Below are positions 37,578-48,047 of a stretch of DNA of 64,000 nucleotides, piece after piece (the first letter of the stretch is position 1; the number at the start of each line of letters is the position of its first letter). The DNA lies in the NCBI GenBank assembly GCA_030761205.1, contig JAULJL010000035.1, forward strand, positions 14,859,001 to 14,923,000, written 5' to 3'. The DNA comes from Fremontodendron californicum (Eukaryota > Streptophyta > Magnoliopsida > Malvales > Malvaceae). The notes beneath the pieces were generated by a model that ran no database searches, had not been told where the DNA came from, and saw only the letters and a list, made by a program, of their open reading frames with translations. A program made the position numbers and the translations under genes.

Positions 37578-38311
37578 AATGTCTTATTGCAAAGAACTTG
37601 ATTGATGAGGTACACATAGCTCAACCTACTGGTTTTGATTGATGAGGTATACATAGCTCAACCTACTGGTTTTGTTGACAAGGATCATCCTCATCATGTA
37701 TGCAAATTGCATAAGGCCATATATGGCATTAAACAGGCTCCAATGGCATGGTATAAAAAGTTGAGTAACTTTCTTTTGCAATATGGTTTTATCAACTCAA
37801 CTTCAGATGTCTCTTTATTTGGTTATCTCACAACTCAGATTTAATCTACTTTCTAGTTTATGTTGATGATCTTATAGTCACAAGTAATAATCAACAAACT
37901 TTTACCAGTTTTGTGACTCAACTTTCTCAAAGATTCTCTCTTAAAAATTTTGGCAATCTTCATTTCTTTTTGGGTGTTGAAGTAATATGTACTGCATTGG
38001 CTTGTTCTTATCTCAACACAAATATATACGAGATCTTCTTGATAAATTTGACATGTTCAATGCTAAAGACACTATCACACCAATGGCTACAAGTGTTACA
38101 CTAAAGCTTCATGATGGTTTTGTACCTACTGAAGCCACTGCTTATAGACAACTGGTTATTTCTCTTCAATATCTCTCTTTAACTAGACCTGATGTAGCCT
38201 AAGCAATCAACAAGCTGTCTCTGTATATATGCACTCTCCTACTCAGCTACACTGAACAACTCTCAAACGGATATTAAGATATTTAAAGGGAACTTTTAGT
38301 CATGGTCTAAC
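37578..38311 (+). pseudogene. Ty1/copia reverse transcriptase and connection, middle fragment
   Basis: Continues the copia reading after element B: IDEVYIAQPTGFVDKDHPHH, VCKLHKAIYGIKQAPMAWYK, then the catalytic YVDD at 37,859-37,870, followed by FVTQLSQRFSLKNFGNLHFF, LGVEV, then HKYIRDLLDKFDMFNAKDTI and LQYLSLTRPDVA. Frameshifts are frequent. A 37-bp tandem duplication (37,600-37,636 and 37,637-37,673, both containing ATAGCTCAACCTACTGGTTT) breaks the frame near the start. The reading ends at a hAT-type insertion (duplication GGTCTAAC). The family is unmistakable; the copy is dead. Confidence 0.92.
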
Positions 38312-39231
38312 TAGGGCTGTGCATAATTCGGTTAAAACCGAATTAACCGACCGAATTTTAATTCGGTTCGGTTAATCGGTTAACCGAATTAAATTCGGTT
38401 CGGTTAACGGTTAATGGTTTAGGAGAATTTCGGTTTTCGGTTAATTCGGTTCGGTTAAGCGGAATTAACCGAATTACACGAATTAACCGAAATTCCCCTA
38501 AAACGACAACACTCTATGCGTTTTGATAATAACCTTTACTAAATACTAACCCTAACAGCAGCCTAAGTCATCGCCGTTCTGACCTTATGTCTGACCTTCG
38601 AAGAGCAGCACCAACAAGAGAGCAGCAAGCCGGTTGTTTCTGCCTTTGCCTCGCTTCCTCATCGCCCTCCAACTCAGTGAGTTCTCGAATTTCTATTTTT
38701 CAAACCGGCTTTTTACATTCTCTCTCGTTTCCTCATTTCATTCTTTTCTTGTAACCTTGTTTTTCATATTTTTCATCATGTTTGATGCATGCCATTTTTT
38801 GTTCAGCTATGTATAATTATGCAAAACGGCGATGAGGGGAAGGTCAGACTTGTATAATTATGCAAGGCAGAAGGCATGTGATTTTTTTCATTTATGTGTT
38901 TGTGTTTATTTACATCTTTCAAAATAAACTACAAAACATTTCTTTGTTCTTTCTATTCTGGTCATTTTAGCAACATTTGATTCATTTATATGTTGTTGAA
39001 TTATTGGCACTGCATGTAAGAATCTCAGAAATGATTTTGGTCATAATTTTTTTTTACTTATTTCGGTTAATTCGGAAACCGACCGAATTAACCGAAATAA
39101 TTTCGGTTCGGTTAATTAACCGAAATATTTATTCGGTTCGGTTAACGGTTAATTGGTAAAAAATTTCGGTTAATTCGGTTTTGGTTAATTCGGTTCGGTT
39201 ATTAACCGAATTAACCGAATGAACAGCCCTA
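38312..39231. mobile_element. Non-autonomous hAT-type element inserted in the copia RNase H region, 920 bp
   Basis: Perfect 8-bp target duplication GGTCTAAC (38,304-38,311 and 39,232-39,239). Inverted termini are TAGGGCTGTGCATAATTCGG and, reverse complemented, TAGGGCTGTTCATTCGGTTA. Both ends are packed with CGGTTAATTCGG/AACCGAATTAACC motifs, giving long subterminal palindromes. The centre (about 38,500-39,050) is AT-rich with no transposase recognised. The 8-bp duplication and end sequence support the hAT superfamily. Confidence 0.88.
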
Positions 39232-39239
39232 GGTCTAAC

Positions 39240-39843
39240 CATACGACCAAGTTCCTATCTTAATATCACTGCTTTTAGTGATGCTGATTGGGCAGGTAAT
39301 CTTGATGACAAGACCTCAACAACATGTTATATTTATTCTATTTCTTGGAACTAATCTTGTCTCTTGGAAGTCAGTCAAACAGAAGACAGTTGCAAGATCA
39401 TCAATGGAGTCGGAATATCGAGCCATTGCCAACACAGCTGCAGAAATTCTTTGGTTAAAAAATCTGTTGGCAGAACTACATCTTCCTATTAAGCAATCAC
39501 ATTAGCTGCTATGTGACAATATTGGTGTTTCTTACTTAAGTGCAAATCTTGTTTTTCACTCTAAAATGAAGCGTCTAGCCTTAGATTATCATTTTGTTCA
39601 TCAACATGTTCAAACATGTGACTTCAAAGTCTCGTATATCTCAACTAAATATCAACTCGCAAATGGTCTTATCAAACCTCTTACTAAGCACATTTTTCTT
39701 TTTCTAAGGAACAAGACTGCTATAGCTTATGGCTCCACAATCTTGCGGGGGCATATTAAGACAATTCAAATTCACCCCGAAGATAAACAACAAACTGCTT
39801 ACAGCAGTCCTCTACCTAGCCACCAAGACTTAGTCAAAGATTA
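39240..39843 (+). pseudogene. Ty1/copia RNase H and C-terminus, 3' fragment
   Basis: Reads PSSYLNITAFSDADWAGNLD, DKTSTTCY, then after a frameshift SWKSVKQKTVARSSMESEYR, AIANTAAEILWLKNLLAELH, and after a stop LLCDNIGVSYLSANLVFHSK, DYHFVHQHVQTCDFKVSYIS and LTKHIFLFLRNK. These are the standard Ty1/copia RNase H blocks (SDADWAG, SSMESEYRA, CDN) and the C-terminal tail. It closes the polyprotein started at 23,645. RNase H removes the RNA template in replication; this copy has stops and frameshifts. Confidence 0.92.
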
Positions 39844-40026
39844 GTTAACTAAGTAAGATGAGCTTGTTTGTAATTCAAATGTAATTTAATCTGTAATTTA
39901 AACTGTAATTCAAATTAATTAGGATTTAGCTTAGCTAAATTGATAAGATAAGCTTATCATTCCAAAGTCGTTTGTGTATATATACATGTAAATCTTAAAC
40001 AGATTAATGTCAAGGCTATTCGTTCA
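39742..40026 (+). repeat. Likely polypurine tract and 3' LTR of the copia element
   Basis: CTTGCGGGGGCA at about 39,742-39,754 is a plausible polypurine tract just after the polyprotein end, followed by a possible LTR of about 270 bp ending near GGCTATTCGTTCA. It contains a TATA-like TGTATATATACATG at 39,974. The expected TG start reads TA, and there is no 5' LTR in the window to compare, so the boundaries are tentative. Confidence 0.4.
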
Positions 40027-40412
40027 TCATTTACTTGGTCGCTTTATACTATTGAGTATTGACCATACGAAGTTAGGTGAATGAATTGGGATCCTCGTGC
40101 ATGCAGTTAGTACAATTGGCAAAATTGATCCAAACCCAAAACTTGTCTGGCCGATTCTTGACCGAACTCGAAGTTATCCGACTTGATTTAAAAAAATCAA
40201 AAACCTAAATCTAAAAAAAAAACCAAATTCAAAAATTCTTTTTAATGATCGAATGTGAAGAATATCAGTTACAAATTGCAATTAATACTAGTACTAGTAA
40301 CATATAGCATATACCATGCCACTTAAACTAAAGGAAAATAAGAAATTTCCACTCAGCTGAATTTTTACATACTGCAAAAGTTTATATTAAGATTGGGCTT
40401 GTCTTAGGGTTG

Positions 40413-41110
40413 TTCATTATTCAGGTAAAATTGAATTACTTGACTGAATCGAAATATTTTGATTACTTGGTCGATGATCAAAATAATTTCAATCGGTGAT
40501 TAGTAGAAAATTTTGAGATTTTTTCGGTTTTTGGATAAATTGATTCGGTTAATTAAAATTAACCGAATTAGCCATATTAACCAAAATGAGTTAGTGTATT
40601 TTTTTTTTAAAATAATAATTAAAAAATCCTTAAAAGTTAAAATATTAGTTTTTTATTATTATTATCATTTTAATCATGTGAGTAGTAGTTTAGTATTATT
40701 AGTAAGTGAGTATTATTTTCTTTTTCAAGTTAAATTTTACATGAAGTTGTTAAGAGGTATTTGTAAAGTTAATGGTAAAAGTTTCTAAAAAAAGGTTCAT
40801 GATAATTAAATAAATTAAAAATAATTATGTTTTGAAAATTCAATTAATGAAATAAATATATAGATACAAAATATTAAATTAAAAGAAAATTTATGCATGA
40901 AATTTAAATAATAATTGCATAATGGAAATTTGTTATAATTTTTAATTAAAAATTTGGATTAAGTGAAAACCAATCGAACTAATTAAAATAATTTCTCAAT
41001 TTAAAATAAATATTTTATAATTTAATTCAATTAATAATTAAAAAAAGATTCCAATTACTTCGATTAATGTTTAATCGATTCTATTATTAATCGAACCAGT
41101 TTAATGTAAG
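40413..41110. mobile_element. Decayed hAT-like element related to the one at 38,312
   Basis: Begins TAGGGTTGTTCATTATTCAG and carries diverged AATTAACCGAATTAG and TTAATCGATTC motifs, then low-complexity AT-rich sequence. Its right terminus is not clear. Called from termini-like motifs only. Confidence 0.35.
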
Positions 41111-41259
41111 ATTTTATTTGTCTTTCCCTTTATTCCTTTAATGTTGAAGTGGAAAGGTGATTTTTCCGTTTTCGTGAGGAAGATTTATGCGACCCTTACA
41201 AAGTTGGGTGGGATCCTCATGCAGCCAGCTCGGTTGTGCGCTTGTGGTCCGCTCTTAAC

Positions 41260-41530
41260 TAGATCTGTTCATGAATCAGATCGGGTCGCGTCCCAATTTT
41301 TTTTTTAAATTTTTTGTTCAGGCCCGGTTTCAGGTCGGGTCAGGTCAGCCTGGTAGGCCCGAATTCACTGTTCATCATATTAAAAAAATACTTTTTTATT
41401 TATTTATTTATTTATAATTAAAATTAAATAAAATAATATTGTCCGGTCCGGATCAAAAATATCTTGCCTAGTCCCGACTCAATATGGGTCGGGTCTGTCG
41501 GACGGGCTGCCCGGCCCATGAGCAGGTCTA
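41260..41530. mobile_element. GGCCCG-rich MITE (hAT type), copy 1, 271 bp
   Basis: Perfect 8-bp duplication CTCTTAAC (41,252-41,259 and 41,531-41,538). Ends are TAGATCTGTTCATG and, reverse complemented, TAGACCTGCTCATGGGCCGG. GC-rich arms (GGTCGGGTCAGGTC, GACGGGCTGCCCGGCCC) flank an AT-rich centre. Confidence 0.88.
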
Positions 41531-41539
41531 CTCTTAACC

Positions 41540-43169
41540 GGTTGCCGTGTGATTCCTTTCATTAATTTTTAAGTAAAGGTTGGAAATTCAAGGAAGAAAA
41601 AAAAATAACAAATAAAAGAAAATTAGAAAATATGAAATTTTATTACCTATGATTGAAAATTCAAATTAAAAAACTAGCATTTTATTATCCTATGATTTTT
41701 TAATAAAATATCAATATTTTTTATTTTTTATGTAATTTAGTTATATTTTCTTTTACGTATTATTAATAATATATTTATATTTTTGTATAAATCTAATAAT
41801 ACTCATATTATATTTTTTCAATTTTTTTCTATCCATAACAATGATAACATTATTTTTTTTATATATATATAATTACTAGTATTTACCCCGTTTTACGTAG
41901 GGTCAATTTTTATATATCATTTAATTATAAAGATATAAAATTAAATAAATATAATGGAATATCATTAATACTTCAAATGTAACTGTATTGTTTTCATATT
42001 TTTTTATAAGATGAGAGATCCACTTCTACTAGTGTAAATCTAATATAGTTTTATACATTTTTATAATTTTTTATATGATTAATATTTTAACAAATCGACC
42101 GTTGGATTTAGTAATATAATTGTACTCGTCGTGCAAGTAAAGTTTCGAATTGATTTGATATCTCTATCATATCGATTGAGAATATTATCTTTTTCAATAT
42201 ATATTTAACGGTTGAAAGTTTTTTATATCGAACAAATAATTAGACATTTTTAATTTATTCAAAACTCGATATGCATGATCTACGTGAATAGAACATGAAA
42301 TATGACGGTCGGATTGTTAAAATATTAATCGTATAAAAAATTATGAAATTGTGTAATTAATTTAGTTTTACAATAGTGTAAGTGAATGCTTCCTCCTTTT
42401 ATAATTTATAATTTTCTTTTTATCCTAATTATTTTATCCTTATTTCATTTTATTCTCTCTTTACTTCTTATGTTGAACACTTGCCATTTTATTTAATAAA
42501 AAAAAAAACCTTTATGTTAAATTTCCATTACTCCAAGAAAGATTTCACTTGAAATTCTTTTTTTTTACTATAATCCTGTAATTAAATTAATCAATCACGT
42601 TCAAGAATTATATAAGGTTCACCACTTATAGATGTGGCTTTCATGTAATATTTTAATGGACTTATATAATTTTAAATTCTGATTGATTAATTATATTGCA
42701 ATTATTTTAGGTGATATGTCTCACTATTGATGTAATTTAAAAAATGTACCCTCACCTATAAATTTTCAAGATATTTGTCATTTACAAATTTTTTCAGACA
42801 TGTCAACTAAATATTGATAGAATTTTCGTTTACTTGTACAATTAAATGCATATAGTGATGCAATTTTTAAGTTATTTAAAATTTAATTTATTTAAATTTA
42901 TGTTATAATATTTCATCTTATTTAAGATTTTCTATTTTTAATTTTTTCATATTTCTCTTTATTATTATTTAAAATTAACCGAATAATACTTAGGGCTCTC
43001 CCAATAATTTGAAAAAAGTCACTATATTAGTCCTCACTTTTTTTTAACTTTCTTAAAAAGTTATCATTGTGGAATTTTCAACAATCATTTTCATTAAGAA
43101 ATTTTCAACAATTCCGAAAATTGAGCTAAAAAAAAAAAAAAAATCGTGTGTCAAGCTCTTAAGAACCAA
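41540..43169. other. AT-rich intergenic DNA with a possible inverted Helitron-like end
   Basis: No gene. On the minus strand around 41,903-41,875 the sequence ACCCTACGTAAAACGGGGTA then AATACTAGT resembles a Helitron 3' end: a C/G-rich hairpin followed by CTAG and a T. Bases 42,060-42,370 contain the short inverted phrase TTTTATATGATTAATATTTTAACAAT and its counterpart AAAATATTAATCGTATAAAA. Otherwise nothing was recognised. Confidence 0.4.
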
Positions 43170-43177
43170 GTGACAAG

Positions 43178-43485
43178 TAAATTTGTTCAAAAATCGGGTA
43201 GCTCGTTTGATTTGATAGGTCCAGCTCGAATTCGATTGAGTTTAGATAAGAATTTTTGTAATTCGGATCGACCCAGCCCGACTCGAATTATTATTCATTA
43301 AATAAAAAATTATTTAAATTTAATTATAAAAATATATTAATATTAATATTAATATAAAAATAAAAATAATATTTAATAATTTATGAACAGTAAAACAGGT
43401 TTACGGGTCAGCCCAGACCCGATCCGAAACGGGCTTGGGAAAATAAAAAAATTTGGGGCCGCAACCCGACCTGTGAGCCGATCTA
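43178..43485. mobile_element. GGCCCG-rich MITE, copy 2 (diverged), 308 bp
   Basis: Perfect 8-bp duplication GTGACAAG (43,170-43,177 and 43,486-43,493). Left end TAAATTTGTTCAAAAATCGG is degenerate; right end reverse complemented is TAGATCGGCTCACAGGTCGG. It shares the AT-rich centre and the GAACAGTAAAACAG-like phrase with the family. Confidence 0.8.
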
Positions 43486-43689
43486 GTGACAAGCAAAAGA
43501 ATTAAGAATATTAAGGGTATTGAAGTAATTTAATATGTACTTAATTTTTATAGATAATTAAGTTATAGAATTTTTTTTTTTTTTCATCAAATGACATTGC
43601 CCAAAATCTCATTGTAAAAATTACTTATCCAAATAATGTAATTTTAAATGCTAAATTTGATGCATTTTAAAATTTTTGACATTGCATAA

Positions 43690-43905
43690 ACATGACATTT
43701 TTAATAGACATGAAAACAGTATAATAAATACAATATGATACTTTTAAACACGATTAAAACGATACATTTAATATACATATCATATTCGTGTTTAAGATTT
43801 TAACATATTTAATAATTTGTGTTGTGCTTATGTTATATGATTAATACCAAACAAAAAAAAAAATGAGACAGAACACGTATACACAAATTGTCATATCTAC
43901 TGGTA
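43690..43905. repeat. Dispersed CGTGTT-rich repeat, copy 1
   Basis: Contains ATATCATATTCGTGTTTAAG and ends AACACGTATACACAAATTGT then CATATCTA. Related stretches occur at 47,214-47,428, about 54,815-55,030, 59,195-59,370 and 61,965-62,043. The termini resemble TAGA..TGACAATT, so a hAT-type MITE is possible; no duplication is clear. Confidence 0.4.
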
Positions 43906-44411
43906 ATTTGATTTTGAGATTTATATTTAATGTACTGTCGACATATAAATTTATACACTGTAATTATAAGTGAACCACATAATGATACCTATTAATAATT
44001 AAAACTATCTATATTTATTTTTAAAATTTTATGTTTACTTGAAATGACATCATAAAATTTATTAATAATATATAAATTTATATATTTAAAATACATCAAA
44101 TATAATTTTTTTTAATTTTGTTAATCCTTACCTTTATAATTTGTTTATTTATTTATTTGCTTACAATACGTAGCAATATTTTCTCACAATCCAATTTTGA
44201 CTTAATTGTTGATGGATGGCTTGTCTTTTGAACATTTTGTTAATCATTATTTTAATGATTATTATTATTAGATGGCCCCATTTGGTATTATACTAAATGG
44301 CTAAATTGCCACAAATTAAAATTTTATAAGCCAAATTAGAATAAAAAAATAAAATTGTGGAATTTACCTTGCTTGCTTGTCAGCCATTTTAAGTTATTGG
44401 GATATTTTTAG

Positions 44412-45070
44412 GTTTTTTATTCAAATATTGTATTTTTTATTTCTCAAATTACCGATCATTCGATTTTATTTATCGAAATGCGCTTGTTTTAGATATAGTT
44501 TGAAAATCGTCATCACTGATGGCGGTTTCCAAACACAAAAAAAATACAAATTTGGTATTTTTTTTTTTAATAATGAGTGAAAATCGCCCTCATGGAGGGC
44601 GACTTCCCATTTTTTTAAATTTAAATAACTAAATTAAAAATAAAATTTTTAATTTTAAAAAATAAAAATAAAAATAAATTTTTTTTAATTTTTTAATTTT
44701 AAAAAAAAAATAAAAATTTAAATATATGGATGAGGGTCAAAAGAAATTTAAATAATGATTGATATAGAGATATTGTTTATGGGGGAGGGAAAGGCAACGA
44801 TCACTTTCAATTTTTTTTTAAATTTAAACTTTTTATTTTTTTTTTTTAAAATTTTAAATTTATTTAAAAAATATTGGGAAGCCACCCTCCATGAGGGCGG
44901 TTTCCCCGCTTCTCCATGTATTTTTTTTATAAAAAATATTTTTTTTGTGTTTGGAAACCGTCATCAGTGTTGACGGTTTTCAATTTATATCTAAAACAAG
45001 CGCATTTCGATAAATAAAATTGAATGATCGATAATTTGAGAAATAAAAAATCAATATTTAGATAAAAAAG
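44412..45070. mobile_element. Foldback element with about 135-bp inverted arms, 660 bp
   Basis: The left arm 44,412-44,547 (ATTTTTTATTTCTCAAATTA, TTTATCGAAATGCGCTTGTT, ATCACTGATGGCGGTTTCCA) is repeated in reverse at 44,937-45,070 (GGAAACCGTCATCAGTGTTG, AACAAGCGCATTTCGATAAA). A second inner inverted pair, CGCCCTCATGGAGGGCGACT and CCACCCTCCATGAGGGCGGT, lies at about 44,586 and 44,883. The centre is poly-A/T. It would form a long hairpin. The class (Mutator-like or other foldback) is unresolved; no target duplication was identified. Confidence 0.7.
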
Positions 45071-45483
45071 TATGATTTTTAACATGGTTGAAACACATTA
45101 TCATCAACCCAACATTTTAACCATTGGAGTTTGAGATTTTCGTTTGAAATCTCGAATTTCTATTTAAAAAATTATAGTAACATTTATAGGCTAAAAAAAA
45201 AAAAGTTCTCTCTTTTTAAATAACTCAAGCCCAATATACTTTCATATCAAGAACAAAAATAAGATCTAATAACTATTTTTGAGTCTTAAGAACTCAAGTG
45301 ATATTTTTTTAATTAGGTTAGGATAATTTTGTCTTTTTCTATAAAAAATGGTTCCCACATTTTTTTAGTTTTTTTTTTTTTTAATCCTAAGGATTCAAGT
45401 GGTATTTTTGAATTAGGTTAGGGATAACTTTGTCTTTTTATAATAAAAAATGGGTCCCACTTTTTTAAAGTTTTTATTTTATT

Positions 45484-46735
45484 TTTAAATGATATATTTA
45501 AAGGAGTTTATCTGCACATTGACTCACGGATCGATTTAGAACCCGTACTTGATCCGTTCAGGAAAAAATTAAAAAATAAGTTTATTTTATTAATTATTTA
45601 GTTTTCTTTAGTTTTTAGTTTTTTATTTTTTAAATCATGTATTTAAAGATATTGGTTCGTACGTTGACTCGAGGGTATTTTAATTTTAAATGATGTATTT
45701 AAAGAAGTTGATCCGCAATTTGACTCGCTGGTCGATTTAGGATCCGTATCCAACACGCTTGGCAAAAAAAATTAAAATATTTTGTTTTATTATTTTTAAA
45801 TAATAGAGTTTGGTCCGCACGTTGACTCATGGGTCGATTTAGGATCCGTACCCCACCGTATAGGAAAAAAATTAAAAATATATATTTCTAATTATTTTAA
45901 TTTTAAATAATGTATTTAAAGGGTTAGTCTGTACATTGACTCGTGGTCGATTTAGGATACGTACCCGACCCGCTCGAAATAAAATAAAATATGATTAATT
46001 ATTTTTAGTTTTTATTTTATTTTTAAATGATATATTTAAAGAGATTGGTCTGTACGTTAATTCGCGGGTCAATTTAGGATCCGTACCAACCGTCTCTGGA
46101 AAAAATTAAAAATATATATATTTTATTAATTATTTTAATTTTAATTTTAAATTATGTATTTAAAGGGATTGTTTCGCATGTTGACTCGCAAGTCGATCTA
46201 AGATCTGTACCCGACACACGCAAGAAAAAAAATTAAAAAGAAATTTATTTTATTAATTATTTTATTTTTAAATGATGTATTTAAATAGGTTGGTTCGCAC
46301 GTTGACTCGCGTGTCGACTTAGGATCCGTACACGACCTTCTCGACAAAGAAATTAAAAAAAGAAATTTATTTTATTAATTATTTTTATTTTAAATTTAAA
46401 TGATGTATTTGAAGGGATTGGTCCGCACGTTAACTTGCGGGTTAATTTAAAATCCGTACCCGACCCGCTCGTGAAAAAAAATAAAAAAAAAGTTATTTTA
46501 TTTATTAATTTTCTTTTAATTTTAAATGACGCATTTAAAAGGGTTGATTCGCACGTTGACTCGCGGGTAGATTTAGAATCCTTGACCCGATCCTCTTAGG
46601 AAAAAGTAAATAAATAAATATATTTATTTTATTAATTATTTTAATTTTAAATGATGTATTTAAAGGGATTGATCATCACGTTGACTCGTTAGTCAATTTA
46701 GGATTCGTACCCGACCCGTTTGAAAAAAAAAGTAA
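45484..46735. repeat. Minisatellite, 11 units of about 105-127 bp
   Basis: Each unit has GATGTATTTAAAGGGATTGG, then TCCGCACGTTGACTCGCGGG, TCGATTTAGGATCCGTACCC and GACCCGCTCG, followed by an A-rich and T-rich spacer. Unit starts lie near 45,488, 45,637, 45,692, 45,800, 45,905, 46,027, 46,152, 46,273, 46,399, 46,526 and 46,650; the second is a short unit. There is no coding potential. It lies about 390 bp before a Helitron-like terminus at 47,129. Confidence 0.9.
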
Positions 46736-47100
46736 AAAAAAAAACGTACTTGCTACTAACCTATGTGAGAAAATTGATCCTACGAGAGAATAAAATACAA
46801 ATCACAATTTTGTTTTCTTATTTTTTACCTTCTATAAATAAATATACACTGTACAATAAAGTCTAAATATTTTTCAAAAATACATATAAATAATATTTGA
46901 AAATGCATTTGTATTATGTAATTTATAAATAAACAATTTTCATAAATTTAATTTTCTTAATTAAAAAATATTATTATATTAATATTATTATAATTTAAAA
47001 ATAAAATATTTAAATAAATCATTATTATTTAAGAAAATATATATTAAAATTAATTTTGTATTATTAATTAATTTTAAAAAATTAATTTTTTTTAAAATAC

Positions 47101-47129
47101 CCCGACGAAGCGGGTTTTTTTTTTTTCTA
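47101..47129 (+). mobile_element. Helitron-like 3' terminus
   Basis: Hairpin CCCG-ACGAAG-CGGG (47,101-47,114), an 11-T spacer, then CTAG followed by T. Helitrons end CTRR about 10-12 bases after a short GC hairpin and insert before T, so position and motif fit. The 5' end (TC) could not be located. The minisatellite at 45,484-46,735 may lie inside this Helitron, which is inference. Confidence 0.55.
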
Positions 47130-47213
47130 GTTTATTGTTAATTTTTGAACGAGTGCAATTTTATTATTATACTTTTTAGTTTGGTTCAAAAGCAGAAGCG
47201 GTCGTATATCAAG

Positions 47214-47428
47214 TAGACTAGACAATTCATGTATTCGTGTTGTGTTTGTGTATTTGTCGTATCATAATCGTGTTTAAGATATTTTATATTTATATAAACT
47301 TTGATACGTTAATAATTCGTATTATATAGATTTTGAGACATTCGTGTATTCGTATCGTGTTTGTGTTATTTTTTCGTGTCGTATTTTTAGTTATTTTTTT
47401 CGTGTCGTGTCCAATATTGTCAGGTCTA
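47214..47428. repeat. Dispersed CGTGTT-rich repeat, copy 2
   Basis: Starts TAGACTAGACAATTCATGTA and ends ATATTGTCAGGTCTA (reverse complement TAGACCTGACAATAT), with inner TTCGTGTTGTGTTTGTG and TTTTTTCGTGTCGTGTC. The inverted ends support a MITE; flanks share only TATCAA. Confidence 0.5.
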
Positions 47429-47784
47429 TCAAATTTATTGTCAAACTTATGGGTTGGCTCAATTCAGGTCAAGTCTTGAACAAGATATTTTAAACTTAGA
47501 TTCGACTTTAAAATATTTTATATTTACTAAATAATATATCTTAATTTAAAATATATTTAAAAATATAAATTTTTTAACATTTTTATAATTATCTTAACTT
47601 AAATGAACAAGTCAAATTCCAACTTAAATATTAAAAGTGTCAACCATGCTTGGCTCAATCTGATCTTGTTCGTCGACATTTTTAATTAAAAAATCAATAA
47701 TAAAAAATAAAAGGTATTATATAAAATATTTTAAATTTTAACTACTTTTAATTAAATTTAGAATAATCAAATCTATATTATACT

Positions 47785-48039
47785 TAGACCTGCTCACGGG
47801 CCGGGCGGCCCGCCCGGCCCGACCCGTATTGGGCCGGTCCGGCCCGGAACAGTAATTTTTATTATAATAATATTATTTTATTTAATTCTAATTATAAAAA
47901 AATAAAAAAATTATTTTTTTATTCTAATAAACAGTATTTCGGGCCTAAACGGGCGGGCCGGGCCGACCCAGGGCCGGGCCTGGGCAAAGAAAATAAAAAA
48001 AAACGGGCCGCGGCCCGGCCTGACCCATGAGCAGCTCTA
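47785..48039. mobile_element. GGCCCG-rich MITE, copy 3, 255 bp
   Basis: Duplication ATTATACT / ATTATATT (7 of 8; 47,777-47,784 and 48,040-48,047). Ends are TAGACCTGCTCACGGGCCGG and, reverse complemented, TAGAGCTGCTCATGGGTCAG. Arms GGGCGGCCCGCCCGGCCCG and GGGCCGGGCCGACCC flank an AT-rich centre. Confidence 0.85.
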
Positions 48040-48047
48040 ATTATATT

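Noticed and set aside
38634..38816. Transposase fragment in the hAT-type element at 38,312
   Set aside because: The open frame is short and Phe/Leu-rich without any transposase motif; the element is judged non-autonomous.
45484..46735. Possible centromeric satellite
   Set aside because: Only 11 diverged units in an array of 1.25 kb beside a Helitron-like end; nothing suggests a centromere.
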